Positions 11,703 to 22,247 of a stretch of DNA of 64,000 bases are shown here, in pieces (the stretch's first letter is position 1; every line of letters begins with the position of its first letter). Below the pieces are notes generated by a model. The model did no database searches, had not been told where the DNA came from, and saw only the letters and a list, made by a program, of their open reading frames with translations. A program made the translations under genes and the position numbers. The DNA comes from Diadophis punctatus similis (taxonomy: Eukaryota; Chordata; Lepidosauria; Squamata; Dipsadidae). Location of the stretch: NCBI GenBank assembly GCA_023053685.1, contig JALIGW010000001.1:153876466-153940465 (forward strand), in the 5' to 3' direction.

Positions 11703-12190
11703 TCAATAATTATAAAAGAGACATAATGCTATAAATCTCCCCCTCCTGGTTGGTATTATCTGTGCATATCTGTTCTGAGAGGTGGAATTAATGATTGATC
11801 TATTGCTTGCTATCAAGTTGGTGTCATCTTTTAGTGACCACAAAGATAGAATTTCTGCATGATGATCTGATCCTTGATTCTTCAGATCCTCCAGTGGCTC
11901 ACTCATTACTATTGTAACTGAGTCCATCCTCCTTGCTACTGGATGTTGTCTTCTTCTCTTTCCTTCCACCTTTCCCAGCATCAGTGCTTTCTTCAGAGAG
12001 CTTCCCATAGTGTGTGTGAAGTAGGATAATTTGAGCCTTGTTATTTCTACTTTGAATGAAATCTCTAGTTTGATTTCTTTGATCTATTTATTTGCTTCCA
12101 TGGCTATCCATGGTATTCTCAGGAGTTTTCTCCTATCCACCACTTCAGTATCTTCAATGTCAAATCATTGACATTGTTGTAGGACGTGTT
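11703..12190 (-). mobile_element. BovB (RTE) LINE C-terminal fragment, antisense
   Basis: The minus strand encodes SLKKALMLGKVEGKRRR followed by an ARRMDSV-like block, the conserved C-terminal segment of the BovB/RTE polyprotein. In a neighbouring frame, to the right, are decayed RRKLLRIPWIA-like residues. It carries several stops. BovB is abundant in squamates and is the best-known horizontally transferred vertebrate LINE. Confidence 0.8.
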
Positions 12191-12205
12191 GTCATTAGTT
12201 GGGTC

Positions 12206-12276
<71 letters not shown>
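12206..12276. repeat. (ATCT)n / GATA-type microsatellite
   Basis: About 17 tandem TATC units (GATA on the minus strand). A 70-codon low-complexity open frame crosses it, as any such array gives. Confidence 0.97.
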
Positions 12277-12640
12277 ATCTCATTTTTTTCACTGTGCTCT
12301 TTGATTTTCATTGCTAGAGCTTGTAGGTCCTTTGCAGTTTGGGCTATTGTAGTAGTGCCATCACCACAACTCAGATTATTGCAGTTTCTTCATTTTAAAA
12401 TTATTTTTTTTATTTTTTATTTAATTTTTTTAAAGGTACATCTTCCAATCAATTTTCCCTTGATTTATAAATTCAGTAGGACCTGGTGGGGTGGGGAGCT
12501 GCCAAAGAAGGATTGACCATACTTTTATTAGATATAGTAAGTTCGATGTTATATCTGAATAGATCCAGATAGATCCAACATTATTCATATATGTCCATTT
12601 AAGTTGATAGATAAGAAATGCTGTCTACAAGTGCAGTAAT
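12277..12640. other. Unassigned stretch right of the GATA array
   Basis: May be a further decayed part of the BovB copy to the left. I cannot read a conserved motif. Confidence 0.35.
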
Positions 12641-13565
12641 GTAACAGAATAACAGAGTTGGAAGGGAGCTTGGAAATCCTATACCCGTGATGGCGAACCT
12701 ATGGCATGCGTGCCACAGGTGACACATGGAGCCCTCTCTGCGGGCACGCGAGCTGGCCCCCAGTTCAGCTCCACCACGCATGCATGCACCTCCCACCGGC
12801 CAGCTGATGTTTGGGTCTGCCCTGCTTGTGGGAGACGCGCGCACATGCACGGGGGGGGGGCTATCTTTCTCCTCACTTTCTGCCACCCGTGCCTTCCCAG
12901 ATCTCCGGAGATTCCCCTCCCAACACTGTTTGGGGATGAGAGGCTTCCCCCCTCCCAGTGCTGTTTTGGGATGGGAGGCAAAAAAGGGAGGGTCGCGCGC
13001 GCATGTGCAGGGGGCAGGGCGTGCGGGAGGGGCATTGCATTATGGGTGTGGGCATGCATGCATGTGTGATAGCACGCACGCGTGGGCTTTTGGCACCTGA
13101 GGGAAAAAAGGGTTAGCCATCACTGTCCTATACCATTTCAGACAAATGGTTGTCCAATCTCTTCTTAAAAACTTCCAGTGTTAGAGCATTCACAACTTCT
13201 GGAAGCAAATTGTTCCACTGATTAATTGTTCTAACTGTCAGGAAACTTCTCCTTAGTTCTAGGTCGCTTCTCTCCTTGATTAGTTTCCACCCATTGCTTC
13301 TTGTCCTCCCCTCAGGTGCTTTGGAGAATAGACTGACCCCTTCTTCTTTGTAGCAGCCCCTGAGATATTGGAACACTGCTATCGTGTCCCCCCTAGTCCT
13401 TTTTTTCATTAAACTAGACATACCCAATTCCAGCGACCATTCTTTATATGTTTTAGCCTCCACTCCCTTCATCATCTTTGTTGCTCTTCTCTGCACACTT
13501 TCTAGAATCTCAACATCTTTTTTACATTGTTCCGACCAAAACTGGATGCAGTATTTACTTAAGCA
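12641..13565 (-). mobile_element. CR1 LINE 3' end, antisense, interrupted by a hAT element
   Basis: The plus strand begins with the CR1 3' terminus (AACAGAATAACAGAGTTGGA) and resumes after the hAT insertion with CATTTCAGACAAATGG. On the minus strand the 13128-13496 frame encodes the C-terminal RT region, with INQWNNLLPEVVNALTLEVF, DNHLSEMV and upstream MKKRTRGDTIAVFQYLRG. The sequence is 5'-truncated and ends near 13565. The target duplication of the inserted hAT lies in CR1 sequence, so the CR1 is the older. Confidence 0.88.
12685..13125. mobile_element. hAT-type non-autonomous element, family A copy 2
   Basis: The left end CCGTGATGGCGAACCT and right end GGTTAGCCATCACTG form the terminal inverted repeat. 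Perfect 8-bp duplications TCCTATAC lie at 12677-12684 and 13126-13133. The interior is CpG-rich. Several overlapping frames on both strands carry no transposase motif. Confidence 0.95.
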
Positions 13566-14360
13566 CGTGCTCTATATAAGAGTGAACAAAGTATACATTT
13601 ACAATATATTCAAAACATAAATTTTGAAATTTATTCAATGGAACAATATACTCATAATAGTAACAATTATTAAACTTTAATCTAATGTTCATACTGAATC
13701 CCAGTCTTCATTCTGAAATTCAGTGGTAATTTGTGTAGTGTCCTAATTTATCAGGAGTAGAAATATGATATAAATAAGTAAATAAATAAGTAAGTCATTC
13801 CCATTCTTTCCTATTGGCAAAGCAGCTGAAAAAATAGTTGAAGTTTCGACTCTTTTTTCTGTTTCAGCCAGGTATGCAATACCAACCTGAAAGCAATAAA
13901 TTGAATGCTTGAAATGGGTAATATGAGAAATTTGAGCTCTTAGGTAAAAATACATGAAGATAATTTTTCATGTCGGAAGAAAGGTGTGAATGCAGAAAAC
14001 TGAGACATTTAGTTATGCAGGACGTAAAAAATTGTGCTCCAGTTAATCCAATTATGTAGATCAACTAAATTTAATCAATTTCTTTTACCATTTTTACAAT
14101 TAATTTACATAATTAGTCTGCTTCTATTAGATATAGAGAGCCAGGCATGACTCCTAAGCTTTATCTCCTGGCCATGATAAATCTTATTTAGCAATTGTTG
14201 TGATATCCTTTCCTTCCTCAGGCTTTGCTCTCATATTTTAAAGTGGTTTTTCAATCACAGGGTGAAGAACTTGATTTTCAAGGGATTTCCACTTTAGAAA
14301 ACGAATTCTGTGTCAGTTATGACAGCTTGCTGCTTTTCTACAGATATGAACCTCATGTAC
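13566..14360. other. A+T-rich stretch with nothing recognised
   Basis: No gene or recognised repeat between the CR1 fragment and the palindromic hAT element. Confidence 0.45.
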
Positions 14361-14368
14361 TGTACAAC

Positions 14369-14692
14369 CAGAGGTGGGTTCCTGCCTGTTTTTGCCGGTG
14401 CAGTTAATAGCTGTTGTTCGGCGCAGAGCTGAAGATGCTGCTGCCGTTCGCAGCACGGGAGCTTTCCCCGGGCGCTTTCCCCGCCCGCATGGATGCCGCC
14501 AATTGCGTTCTTTTGCCCTCTGCACATGCGGAACGCTTTGCGCATGCGCAGAGGGCAAAAGAACGCAATTGGCGGCATCCATGCAGGCGGGGAAAGCGCC
14601 CGGGGGAAGCTCCCGCGCCGCGAATGGCAGCAGCGTCTTCGGCTCTGCGCCAAACAACAGCTATTAATCGCACCAGCAGGATCCCACCTCTG
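14369..14692. mobile_element. hAT-type foldback element, family B copy 1
   Basis: A 324-bp element flanked by perfect 8-bp duplications TGTACAAC (14361-14368, 14693-14700). The ends are CAGAGGTGGGTTCC and GGATCCCACCTCTG. Nearly the whole element is palindromic: arms of about 130-150 bp, including GGGCAAAAGAACGCAATTGG and its complement, surround a loop of about 20 nt near 14525-14545. The frames on both strands are mirror-image artefacts. It is very G+C-rich in an A+T-rich background. Confidence 0.95.
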
Positions 14693-14920
14693 TGTACAAC
14701 TCTGTTTATAGTGGATTATAAATGTTAAGTTTTTATTATCTACAGCACAGAATTTTAATTTTTGTTTTCTTATCACTTTCTATTCTTAACATGGGCTGGA
14801 TCCAAATATTGTACTAAGTCACCATGATTAATTGTTAAATCATCATAATTATTTTAATTTAATTATTAATGAAACCATAATGATAGTTTTATCTATTGTG
14901 CTAAAACTGCATTGTATGTA

Positions 14921-15311
14921 CAGGCAGTCCTCAACATACAACAGTTCATTTAGTGACTGTTCAAAGTTACAACAACACTGAACAAAGTGACTTATGACTA
15001 TTTTTCACACTTACAACCGATGCAGCATGCCCTTGGTCATATGATCAAAATTCAGATGCTTGGCAATTGATTCATATTTATGACGGTTGCAGTGTCCCGG
15101 ATCATATGATCACCTTTTGCAATCTTCTGACAAGCAGAATCAATTGGGAAGCCAGATTCATTTAACAACCATGTTGCCAACTTAACAACTACAGTGATTT
15201 ACTTAACCACTGTGGCAAAAAGGTCAGAAAATGCAGCAAAACTCACCTGTCTCATTTAATTGAGCACAAAAATATTGGGCTCAATTATGGTCGTAAGTTG
15301 AGGACTATTTG
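14921..15311. mobile_element. TA-flanked MITE (Tc1/mariner-like)
   Basis: The left end CAGGCAGTCCTCAACATACA and the right end, in reverse complement CAAATAGTCCTCAACTTACG, are terminal inverted repeats, directly flanked by TA on both sides (14919-14920, 15312-15313). The body contains 'gatcatatgatca' and 'cttaaccactgtggcaa' phrases typical of a very common squamate repeat. No coding capacity. Confidence 0.75.
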
Positions 15312-15313
15312 TA

Positions 15314-17214
15314 CCTCAGGTCATCATAACTTGAAGTGAACTAACTTGACATTTTTGATGTATAACATTGCCTTAGATATCCTTAAAAGAATTCCGACTA
15401 CTATTACTGTACTCTACTCTACTGGATTTTGCTTTCAGTCCACTAATTAGACATTGATATTGATAATTTGACATAAACTTAGCTTCACCTTTTGCACAGT
15501 TTGAAGTTGGCCACTTAAATAAAAATTAAAAAAAATCTGCAGACTCTTTACTGAGTATTCTGAATAACTGAAATTCCGAAACTGTATCTTTGTTTAAAAA
15601 AAGGTACTAGGATTTTATAACAATGGAACGTCCTGAATAGATGGGAAAAACATAAATGACGTTCTTTGTAATATTTTTAGTTGTTCCTGGAAGCTTTTCA
15701 TTTGAGAATTCAGGTATGAATAGCAGATTGTATGTTGCTTAAAGAGTGCCAAGTCTGAAAGAAATAAAATGTATTGCAAAGTTTATTTGGAAGGGAAACC
15801 AAATATTACACTGAGATTTCTAAAAGCACTAGTTAAAGGTAAGTAAGATGCTTAAAATGACTTTCTTATGATGAGGATTTTTAAGCAATGTGGCTGGAGA
15901 ATTCTATTAATCCATTCTGGGAATTCTAACTTGGTTTTAGAATCTCAGCCTGTTTAGACAGATAGATTAAGGAAAATAATAAAAGAGCAGTGGCAGAGAT
16001 AAAAAGATTGGCTAAAACAACCACCACCAACAAAAACTCACTACTAGAAAAAAGCCAGCCCCAGTTTCTTTTTTCCCTGTTTGTAAAATATCTTCCTCTA
16101 TTTACAATTTACCTTAAAATGTATTTTTCAGTTTCTTCTTCAGTTCCATTTGAGATGTTAAAAGATTTGCTGCACATATACGATTCTATCTTTTTAATCA
16201 ATTAATTAAAAAAAATCTACTGCTCGCAAAACAACAACCCTGCTTTCATTTTTGCATGACTCAAATTCAGTAGTTATCGTTTTATTGGTGGAAATCACGA
16301 CACAAGCATTTCTAAAAGTTTCTGCATTATGCAAGATTTTGCTCATGCTAACAAAAGTGATTAGAGAATTACAGTATGGGATGGTGGTGTGGATCTATAT
16401 AAGGTACTTCTAGGAAATATTAGAAGACAGCAGCTTGTTACAGTAAGAGTAAAGATAGGGGACTAACCAGTCCTTCTACCAAAATGTGAACCCACCTACC
16501 TACTACACCTACAACATAGGGAGGGAGGGAGGGACAAGTAATTGAATCTTGATTCTACTATAAAGAGGGTCTACATTTTATATTTGATGATTGACTTCCT
16601 AGTTCTTGTAATAAATCAGCTTACCGGAAATCTGTGTCCTATATGACTTTTAGCTCTAGTATCCAGTAACTGGCATTTTATGTTTTTTCCCTACTAAGAT
16701 GGTTAACAATATAAACATTTCTCAAATTATTGTTATAGCATTCAGGATGCCATATATCCGAGGAACAGCATGTTCCATTGTTCTGGAAGCCTGATTATCT
16801 TGAGTGCTGCTATATTTTTAAGAGGTGGGGAAATTGTTCCAGTGACCTCCCATAACTTTCCCTACAGGATCCTTTCCTCAATTCTTCCCCGCCCACTGTT
16901 GATTTATAATCTCCCTACTATTTAGATCACAGTAAATTTATCATGTGATTTCTGTCCTTCCCTATTGTTAGCAGTCTGAATGGAGACTGCCCAACATTCA
17001 AAAAACGGGATCTCTCCCCTCTATGAGGAGAGAAGCAAGAGAATATTCTGATTCTTCGTGAGAAACTAAGACATGTTCTCAATTTGCCCAGCCTAGAAAT
17101 CAAGGGCAGATTACAGCAATTTTGTATAGTTTATTGTGAAAAGAGGGTTCTACATGATGTACAATGTAGTAAACTTTTAAAAAATTACTAAAGCAATAAC
17201 AATGTTCCCCAAAC
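15314..17214. other. A+T-rich stretch with nothing recognised
   Basis: About 1.9 kb without supported features, apart from a short GGGA run near 16518. Confidence 0.45.
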
Positions 17215-17340
17215 TGGAGATCTTTCATGTGCAAAGTATGGACTTCAGCTCTCAGAATTTTCAGTAATGGCCATTTTAGCAGCTATTCTGAGAGTAGAAA
17301 TCCATACATTTAGACACATTGAGGAAGGCTGATGTAAAAT
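17215..17340. repeat. Small dispersed palindromic repeat
   Basis: GGACTTCAGCTCTCAGAATT and the downstream complementary ATTCTGAGAGTAGAAATCC form inverted arms of a widespread 'acttcaactcccagaattc' type repeat. A related piece lies near 37460-37530. Confidence 0.55.
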
Positions 17341-20330
17341 ATAATTCTAAAACCTGTGTTTTTCTCTGTCTTTGATAAAATGTTATGCTCAGCTATACCA
17401 TTTGTAAGTTGCTGAGAGAACATATTCTTTCTGCCCTGTGCAGTCCTTCCTATGTCCCCTAATTGCTTAGAAGGATTAGCTATATTTGGTTGATGTAGAA
17501 GTGCAAGAGGGGAGGGGAAGGGAGGAGAAACATTAATGTGGAAAAAAGAGAGGGGAAACAGTAGTGTAAGACTTTGGGTAGTATCCACCATTTTGTATTA
17601 AAATGTACCCAACTTAATGGGACATATATAACAATAATAGTGACTATGATGTGCTTGATGGAAACCAAAGGTGAATACACTAATGGGGTTATCTGTGAAT
17701 GCATTTTTAAAAATTATTTTAATTCTGTATTTAATTCTTGATTGTGTTTTGAGCTTTTCAGCATTTTTTTGGGGTCATTGCTAAATGTTCATTAATTAGA
17801 AGTTGTTTATATGCAGTGTGAATTAAGTGTAAAGGGAGAGGGAAGAATAAGGGAAGGCTGTAATAGGCAATGTGCTTCTGGAGGGTACTTAGTTTAATTA
17901 ACAGAGCTGTGGTGCCAAAACAAATGATGGGATATGAAAAAGGCTGCATCTGGAAAAATATATGTGAAAATGGCATATCTTACAATGTTTGAATAATCTT
18001 TCTTAAGAATAACATGCACTGCTTTGGGAGCATGCCTTCATATAGGATGAGAAGGTGCTTTCTTGCAGATTTCTATTCACACAGTGCACTAATTTTTATT
18101 ATAAAAGAAGTAAAAGTTAGCAGATGTTTATTTCTTTACTATTACCAGCTTCTCTCCTGCTCAGAACTCTTAAAATGAGCTTATAAACTTCTCTCATTTA
18201 TTCTGCAGTTTTGAAAAAGAAAACAAATTTGGGAGGGAGGGGTCTGTCCTGACAACTGGAAAAATTCCTCCTGTTTCTCAGATACTTCAAATCATAATGC
18301 AAATGATGCCTATGGAAGGCTTTCTATAAGTTTAAGACCATCAAGTTCACTTGAAGTTAGAGACATACCTCTTTCTCCTGGGTTTTAAATGCTTGTTTAA
18401 AATTGTGTTGGTTGTCATTTATTTTGGAATGTTTATTTTTATACTTTCCATTTTATTAATTAGCTGTCTGTAGCATGCAAACTGAGTAGGAAGGTGAGAA
18501 ATAAATAAAGTGAGAACTAAATACCTGAAATGTTTAATACATTTACAATCATGTAAGTAAAACCATTCTCTGCAATATCATAAAAGAGCCCAAAATACAG
18601 ATAGTGAAAAGACTGCATGAATGGTAGCTATCTCCTCATTATCTAAAATGTACCATGATATTTTCTTATAATTGCCTAAGAAGTCTTTTTATCAAATTAT
18701 TTAATTAAAAGAATATGGATTTTTAAAAGGTTCTTATTATAGTCATTATAAAGGAGGAAACCACATTTTAAAATGGCAGTTGAAGTTATAAATTAATAAA
18801 CAGGAAAATTCTCAGAAAGAAGCATAAATAGGATTGAATATTACACTTACAAATATAGTTCATTATTTGTTTGGTCTTCCATTAGAAGGTCATTTTGATG
18901 GAATCGAAGTAGCCTACATTGGGGTATTAACAGAGTACCTGCTTTATTTCCATTTCTGTTCTGATCATTATAATTACTAGAAGCAAATTTTCAATTACCA
19001 TTAAGACCATATATTCAAGGTTATGTAATAATACCTAAAGATTTTACAATATTGAAAAGCTGGTCCTTTTTTTAAAGCAAATTATTATCCCACAAGGGTT
19101 GTAGATGGTTCCAAAGTATCTATGTATATGCATGGAAATGCAGAAAAATAGTAGGACGGCATGACAAAACAAAATATACATAAAAAGAAATAAATTCCTT
19201 ACATATGTGAGATACAATGTAAAGTTTTTAAACATTAATTCAAAAGGAGATCCATTTATTTGTTAGAAAAAATGTTTAGAACAGCCTTGTCTGGAAATAC
19301 TTATACAATAGGCTCAAGGTTTGCACTGTCAAAATCTGGATTCATTCTACAAAGATTACTTTGAAAATTCAGCTTCTAACACTGTACAACTGGCTCACTG
19401 GGCTATCCAGTTGCAAGCAAAACAAAGGAAACAATACAACCATGGTATCAAATGGCTACCAAAATCAAACTTTGTTCTCAGTCAGTGGCCTCAAAATGGT
19501 AATTACATTGCCTTAAAGAAAACAGAAACCCGCTTTCAATTGGATTTTCAGTCATTTTATTCTGTGGTTTGGAGTCCATCTTAAATAAAATTGGATCCAG
19601 GGAACATTCTAAACCAGCTTTGTCTAAGTTACGATTATATTCATGCTATTTAATGTGCACTACCCCATTTTGATGCTTATAGACTCGACCACTTGTTGAA
19701 AACTCTGTTCTTAATATATGTGGAATTGTGCAAATTTCTCACTATACCAGTCTATCAGATGCCAGAACAAACTTTAGTTCTGGCTATAACCTAATTACTG
19801 AATTCAAATTTTCATATCCAACAGATCTAAAGAAGAACTAGATCCTCTTCCACCACTTCAATATTGAAATATGTTTTTTGCTACATCTCAGGTTGATGTT
19901 CCATTTAACTAGTCTCTATAATGTTAGCTTTTAAACTCATTGGCTGTAGGCCCCGTAACTCTTTCACTCTCATTAAGTCCTTGTCATCTGTTTGTCTCAC
20001 TGATTCTTTTTCATCCCTTCTTTAGTATCTCACTGTCCACTATTTGTCCAATTATTTTATAATATGATTCAATGTCCCTATCATTAAGCTTTCCTTCTCA
20101 CCCTGCCTGATCACAATATTAAACATTCCCCACATATCCATATGTGCTCAAATTCTACACACATAAACACAAAGGAGACATAGAGATTGTGCCCCAAACC
20201 AGGCAGGACAGTAGCTTTCCCTTGCATCCCAGCATTGCCTCCACTTCTTCTAAGTATCTTGTCCTTTTTTCGTTTTGTGGAGAACTTTGTGAGTTTCAGA
20301 ACAAAAAGATGGATTGCACACTTGCCATTT
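17341..20330. other. Long A+T-rich stretch with nothing recognised
   Basis: About 3 kb. Open frames up to 93 codons (for example 17310-17591 minus and 19321-19584 plus) show no domain, signal peptide or splice-linked neighbour that I can recognise. Confidence 0.45.
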
Positions 20331-20640
20331 TTTAAAAAATAATTTTTATTGAACAGTTTTTTTGAATTAAAAACAAAAACAGAAATTTATACAATTTGCT
20401 TCTTTTCAACATTTTCACGCCGCTAAACATTTTTACTTGTACAATTTTTCCCTCTTCATTTTCTCATTTCTTCTTATACATATAATTCATAAAACAATTT
20501 ATATACATCGTATCAGTAGTGTACTCTATTTCTACCTTACTTTCTATATCTTTTCTATTTATATTTACTTATTACTACCTTTTAACTCCAATATCTACTT
20601 ATATTTACTTATTTACTAATATTTGTTTATAGTCCACTTG
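20331..20640 (-). mobile_element. Possible L1-type 3' untranslated end, antisense
   Basis: A T-rich start (TTTTTTAAAAAATAATTTTT), followed by 'attgaacag' and long C/T/A-rich sequence without G on the plus strand, resembles the reverse complement of an A-rich LINE-1 3' UTR. No coding motif supports this, so the call is weak. Confidence 0.3.
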
Positions 20641-21078
20641 CTATTTTTATGTTTTAAAAATGCCTCTAGAAATTTTGTGAGGTTCAGAGGCACTATTGAA
20701 AGTAGAAATGCAAGGAGATTTTCTTTTGCAACTTTGCAGTATGCCAGCCACAAAATTAAAAACCAATTTAATTTTTTTTTATAAAACAAGGTAGAGACTG
20801 GGAATCTAGAAGAAGGCTCATTATCTAATGTCCTTTCACTGCATAATAATCTTGATAAAAAATCAACATAAAAAAAGAATTGTAGAGGATTTCCACAGAG
20901 GAAATGGGGAAGAATGGTATAAAACATAATATTATGTATCAATCACAGAAAAGTGACATTTGTATGATCTTATTTTATCTGTAATATTTTCCTGTTGCTG
21001 TACCAAATCTGGTTTTTGTACATTGCTCAGGCGAAATTCTTATAGTCTGTGTCCTTCTTATGCCAAGCATGATTGTAT
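20641..21078. other. A+T-rich left flank of the Gypsy element
   Basis: A 108-codon minus-strand open frame here shows no motif; nothing else is recognised. Confidence 0.4.
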
Positions 21079-21083
21079 GTAAG

Positions 21084-21287
21084 TGTTATGTACTGACAGT
21101 TGAACTTGGTTTCACCCAGGTCCAGTGTTTGAGCAGGAGAATGCTCAAACGCTATTGGTTAAAGCATCTGACAGCTCTATATGAAAGGGCTAGCTGTCAG
21201 ACTGCAAGTTGCTGGTTGTACAGAGAGTTGCCAATAAACAGTTGTTCTGAAGTCTGTCTCCTGAGTCGTGATCTCCACAACTTAATA
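21084..21287 (+). repeat. 5' LTR of Ty3/Gypsy retrotransposon
   Basis: A 204-bp direct repeat of 25404-25605, beginning TGTTATGTACTGACAG and ending CACAACTTAATA (the terminal CA has decayed to TA). It contains a CCAATAAACAG polyadenylation-type signal near 21230 and an inverted motif 'agctgtcagactg'. The flanking GTAAG (21079-21083) pairs with GTAAA at the other end as a 5-bp duplication with one mismatch. Confidence 0.92.
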
Positions 21288-21390
21288 GTGGTGACGAAGA
21301 TTTGGGAGCAGGAGAATGAAGACGATCGAACTTCAGGCATCGTAACCAGCCAGGCGGCATTCGGAAGACACCGCAGAAAACGCACCAAGC
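21288..21390 (+). other. Candidate primer-binding site and gag leader
   Basis: Directly after the LTR comes GTGGTGACGAAGATTTGG, the position of a tRNA primer-binding site in Gypsy elements. I could not assign the tRNA. Confidence 0.45.
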
Positions 21391-22234
21391 ATGTCTGCTT
21401 TCCATCCGCCAGCACCATTCAACCCGGTGAAGGAGGAGTGGGAGACGTATATGACGCAGTTTGATTGTTTCCTAGAGGTTAATGATCTGTTGGGTCTGGC
21501 AGACAATCGAAAAAGAGCACTTTTTCTAAGTTACTGTGGCCACGATGTGTTCGACACAGTGGAGGCACTGTCAGACCCAACCCCGGTACAGTCTGTACCG
21601 TGGCAGGACCTGCAGGCGACCCTAAAAACCCACTACGCTCCCACCCCATCAAAAGTCATCCAGCGCTATGAATTCAGGCAATGGATGCAGCTCGAGGGTG
21701 AATCTATCAATCAATATATTGCTGCCCTCCACAAAGCTGCTGGTCACTGCGAGTTCAGGGATCTGAATGACATTCTGCTTGACCAGCTTATCTGTGGCGT
21801 TCGGGATATCCGTTTGCAGCACAGACTTTTGGCAAGAACCCACCTAATGTTGGCTGTTGCTTTGGACAAAGCCAGAGCTGCTGAATCGTCCACCAAGGCG
21901 GCGGAATCCCTGCATAAATTAGCTGCCACCAAGGCAGAGCTGAAGCCTCCGACTACGGTGCACAAAGGCACCTGCGAGGACTCGAGTAGCAGTGACGACG
22001 AGGTCTGTTGCACGGATTGGAAGAGGATGCCCAATCGGGGTGACAGTCATCAGGACTGTGCTAGCACCCGAGATATTCCTGCTGTTTCAGGGATGCGGTC
22101 TGCAAATGGTGCAGCAGAAGGGGCCATTTGGCTAAAGTCTGCCACACCATTTTGCCTGCCGACCGCGCGCATGTTCCTGACACCGCACGCAACCACCTGT
22201 CAAAACCTTTTCAGTGGGAAGATTGGAAACTGTG
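21391..22234 (+). pseudogene. Gypsy gag (capsid and zinc knuckle), broken
   Basis: From the ATG at 21391, the first about 200 codons are open and resemble retrotransposon gag: a helical capsid region with QLEGESINQYIAALHK-like and DQLICGVRD-like blocks, the typical Gypsy capsid pattern. The nucleocapsid zinc knuckle (C-X2-C-X4-H-X4-C, 22101-22142) is in another frame, so a frameshift lies between about 22000 and 22100. A TGA follows near 22230. The locus is inactive in this form. Confidence 0.85.
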
Positions 22235-22247
22235 CTGAAGAACCACC

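Noticed and set aside
12092..12516. IYLSIYLS repeat membrane-like protein
   Set aside because: Translation of a TATC microsatellite.
14294..14776. 160-codon and related frames on both strands
   Set aside because: The element is almost a full palindrome, so both strands give nearly the same peptide. No domain is present.
19321..19584. 87-codon open frame as a possible small gene or exon
   Set aside because: No recognised domain, no clear splice sites in phase and A+T-rich composition; cannot be distinguished from chance.
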